The notes beneath the pieces were generated by a model, which searched no databases, had not been told where the DNA came from, and saw nothing but the letters and a program-made list of their open reading frames with translations. Both the position numbers and the translations under genes were made by a program. Positions 5,801 to 6,447 of a DNA stretch of 6,447 bases are shown here, one piece after another (positions within the stretch are counted from its first letter, which is position 1; every line of letters starts with the position of its first letter). The stretch lies in contig JAOQAA010000477.1 in assembly GCA_025963815.1 (NCBI GenBank), forward strand, positions 1 to 6,447. The letters are read 5' to 3'. Source of the DNA: Capsulimonas sp. (GTDB taxonomy: Bacteria; Armatimonadota; Armatimonadia; Armatimonadales; Capsulimonadaceae).

Positions 5801-6295
5801 GATAGTCTCGCGATCCCGCAGCGCAGCGATATCGTCAATTTCGAAGTGAAGGCCCCTATGTCTCGGCCCGGCCTTCCGTCCAAGAACTGGACGATGACGG
5901 ACAATGTCCAAGACAATCCTGTGCTGGCGGGGATTGACGCTCTCGGCGCCTTCGACGGCGACCCGGAAACGAAATGGACCACCGGCCGCGCTCTGCAACC
6001 CGGCGACTCGTTCACCCTCGACATGGCTGCTCCACAGCGCATCGCGAAATTGGTTTTGGATAATGAAAAGTCGCCGGGCGATTATCCCATGGGGTACCGG
6101 CTGGAGGCAAGTACGGACGGGCGTACTTGGAAAACGATCGCTCGGGCGACGGCGGAGCAGACCATTGCGTCGATGCACGACAACGCCCTTCCGATCCGCT
6201 TCACTCCCAGGACGGCGCGCTACCTGCGCGTCACCAGCACGGGCGGGCACTACAACTGGTTTACCGTCAACGAGCTGTCTGTTTACGCGCCATAA
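2858..6295 (+). CDS. Exported GH116 family glycosidase (GBA2/DUF608-like) with two discoidin-type modules
   Basis: This 1145-residue protein is probably a secreted retaining beta-glycosidase. Residues 1-26 look like a Sec signal peptide, with a hydrophobic core and a cleavage site near A-S-A. The N-terminal GH116 beta domain begins with PLGGIGVGKIEL (46-57) and NWDRP (71-75). About residues 315-440 resemble an F5/8 type C (CBM32-like) module inserted before the catalytic domain: RWSTG, IVLDLGG, SSRDGAVW, QYIKLTN. The alpha/alpha-barrel catalytic domain spans roughly 450-870. Glu538 in I-L-E-S-P aligns with the GBA2 nucleophile and Asp664 in T-Y-D-Y with the acid/base, as recalled from the family. 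A second F5/8 type C-like module (about 1015-1145) carries KWTTG, ASTDGRTWK, RYLRVTS. GH116 members act on beta-glucosides, beta-xylosides or glucosylceramide; which applies here is not visible. The gene has its own consensus promoter and cre/LacI operator, consistent with sugar-dependent expression. The reading frame is intact throughout. Confidence 0.9.
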   Translation: MNKLSLCISAVMLSLISVSGIAAASAVSFDPTTGVISDKRWQSGVPLGGIGVGKIELMTDGSFGNLTSQHNWDRPYSWAKGAFAAVRVQAEGGQPVARMLRLKSDQEYTGVENIAHTKMQGWFPNAHIDYSDPALPIHVRLNAFSPLIPHDIKDSSIPVACLDYVLKNPTKRSVRATIALAWPNLLGWGGGGGSQWSDLAGNSQRVASIGRLTGLQYTSSQSYPDKHQNVIGKDYVGVRQELGVQTQTCASWDAAATTPAFWSSFAASGAMPSSDGNAAEPAGAVSASVTLAPGATRTLHYYVVWAMPNMRMVNPARIYNGAYDSSPAHIPDLYSGGGERWSTGQGMHNGDHIVLDLGGVRVPTILNINSGGDYARGMKVESSRDGAVWSTVAEINHQDMNGASQISLIPKPAQYIKLTNLGNVYDTYWSIAGLGFRVQGQEALVEPIKATAYLAHADVKVTTDETGHYWQNWWSDDLSMASYVDQNRDRLSRETTAWQTPVMQASIPFWLKLKLINCAFPMVTNTILTKDGRFSILESPNGMGGALGTMDQRIAAHAFLTAFFPELDRAELEQYATCQQADGSITHFDGNVHLAINNPNVTYGVTDWPDLSCGYVSQAVKLYRWTGDRGFLQRSKPHIHKAMAWLKKNGAENDLIPTGGSTYDYESMRHGAFIYTASCYLGALRAAAAVADPAQAAQYNQLMANVQKSVMKNLWTGTYFRKWRQPSTGRSVDDSFIANLAGDWMTHLSGLPSTLDPKIVHQSLSQTIARHQKPFFPMPPMQVTPDGQNKYQACFSLQHEPFLGCEAIYGNYVDDGMETIRRIYLCAWEENSNPWAEPLMYDAPNGHQGGLPTYMTAPTSWFVLDALAGASIDVPNRRLYISPRMTTGQRELHLPVYFSRFWAWLDYVPAKRKLTLTVRRAFGSNAKAQQTLYHTLGPLGDAGPETIQIRSVAANGDSQPLALPKPFLVREGAVLDLSSQIDSLAIPQRSDIVNFEVKAPMSRPGLPSKNWTMTDNVQDNPVLAGIDALGAFDGDPETKWTTGRALQPGDSFTLDMAAPQRIAKLVLDNEKSPGDYPMGYRLEASTDGRTWKTIARATAEQTIASMHDNALPIRFTPRTARYLRVTSTGGHYNWFTVNELSVYAP

Positions 6296-6320
6296 GTTAA
6301 GCGCGGGACAAATGCAAGAG

Positions 6321-6357
6321 GCCGGCGGCGCAGTCGTGGACTACTGCGCCGCCGGTC
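6321..6357. terminator. Bidirectional terminator hairpin between convergent genes
   Basis: CCGGCGGCGCAGT (6322-6334) and ACTGCGCCGCCGG (6343-6355) form a perfect 13-bp, very GC-rich stem with an 8-nt loop, lying 26 nt after the GH116 stop codon and 8 nt beyond the stop of the facing gene. Neither side has a strong T-tract (plus side CGCTCAAATCATTT, minus side CCTCTTGCATTTG). It therefore probably serves both genes as a weak intrinsic terminator or as a 3'-end protecting hairpin. Confidence 0.65.
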
Positions 6358-6364
6358 GCTCAAA

Positions 6365-6447
6365 TCATTTGTACTTCACATCATCGAGATAGAACGTCAC
6401 GGGAGAGCCGGATGCGGTGAGCGTGCAGGCGAAGCCCGTCACGATGT
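6365..6447 (-). CDS. C-terminal end of a convergent gene, possible carbohydrate-binding domain (partial)
   Basis: Only the last 26 codons and a TGA stop (6367-6365) are inside the window; the gene continues off the right edge. The visible peptide ends in ...S-G-S-P-V-T-F-Y-L-D-D-V-K-Y-K. An 'F-Y-(L/I)-D-D-V' strand at the very C terminus is common in jelly-roll carbohydrate-binding or laminin-G-like domains of secreted bacterial glycosidases and surface proteins. Codon use and frame look coding, and the terminator hairpin lies directly after the stop. Together with the GH116 gene it hints at a carbohydrate-degradation neighbourhood, but family assignment from 26 residues is tentative. Confidence 0.6.
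   Translation of the reverse strand, partial: IVTGFACTLTASGSPVTFYLDDVKYK

Noticed and set aside
5243..6250. Long minus-strand open frame (335 codons) antisense to the GH116 C-terminal half
   Set aside because: Arg-rich, low-complexity translation with no recognised motif; it overlaps the conserved barrel end and the C-terminal discoidin-like module on the plus strand.

Overview
The window reads as a piece of the chromosome of a free-living, GC-rich (by eye high 50s percent) bacterium with a saprophytic, polysaccharide-using lifestyle. An exported GH116-type glycosidase carrying discoidin-like modules, LacI-family operator logic and an HxlR regulator would suit a lineage such as Armatimonadota (Capsulimonas-like). 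That placement is a guess; nothing in the window fixes the taxonomy.

Left edge (1-205, minus strand): a complete tryptophan attenuator. A near-consensus sigma-70 promoter (TTGACA-17-TATACT) fires toward the left edge. Its predicted start point falls on the first base of a 29-codon ORF whose peptide contains Asn-Trp-Trp-Trp, the hallmark of a trp leader peptide. A strong intrinsic terminator with a UUCG loop and U-tract follows, and an upstream segment can pair with the ascending arm of the terminator as an antiterminator. The controlled trp gene(s) must lie just outside the window on the left.

217-2237: a two-gene minus-strand operon, consisting of an MBL-fold metallohydrolase with a full zinc-ligand set and, 14 nt downstream, an alpha/beta-hydrolase with a complete catalytic triad. 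It is divergent from a plus-strand HxlR-family regulator. The intergenic region carries an extended -10 promoter and two palindromic elements that could be the regulator's operators. The arrangement suggests a stress- or xenobiotic-inducible hydrolytic detoxification (or lactone/ester degradation) module. No terminator separates this operon from the trp leader, so readthrough could enter the attenuator.

2615-6364: after the HxlR terminator, a fully consensus promoter (TTGACA-17-TATAAT) is followed by a perfect cre/LacI-type operator placed about 12 nt after the predicted start point. It drives a 1145-residue exported GH116 (GBA2/DUF608-like) glycosidase with one discoidin (F5/8 type C-like) module inserted between the N-terminal and catalytic domains and a second at the C terminus. 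The gene ends in a GC-rich hairpin shared with a convergent minus-strand gene, of which only the last 26 codons are visible (possible carbohydrate-binding C terminus).

The most notable content is the compact, apparently leaderless trp attenuator. The operator-controlled modular GH116 enzyme comes second. I see no CRISPR array, insertion sequence, tRNA or rRNA.
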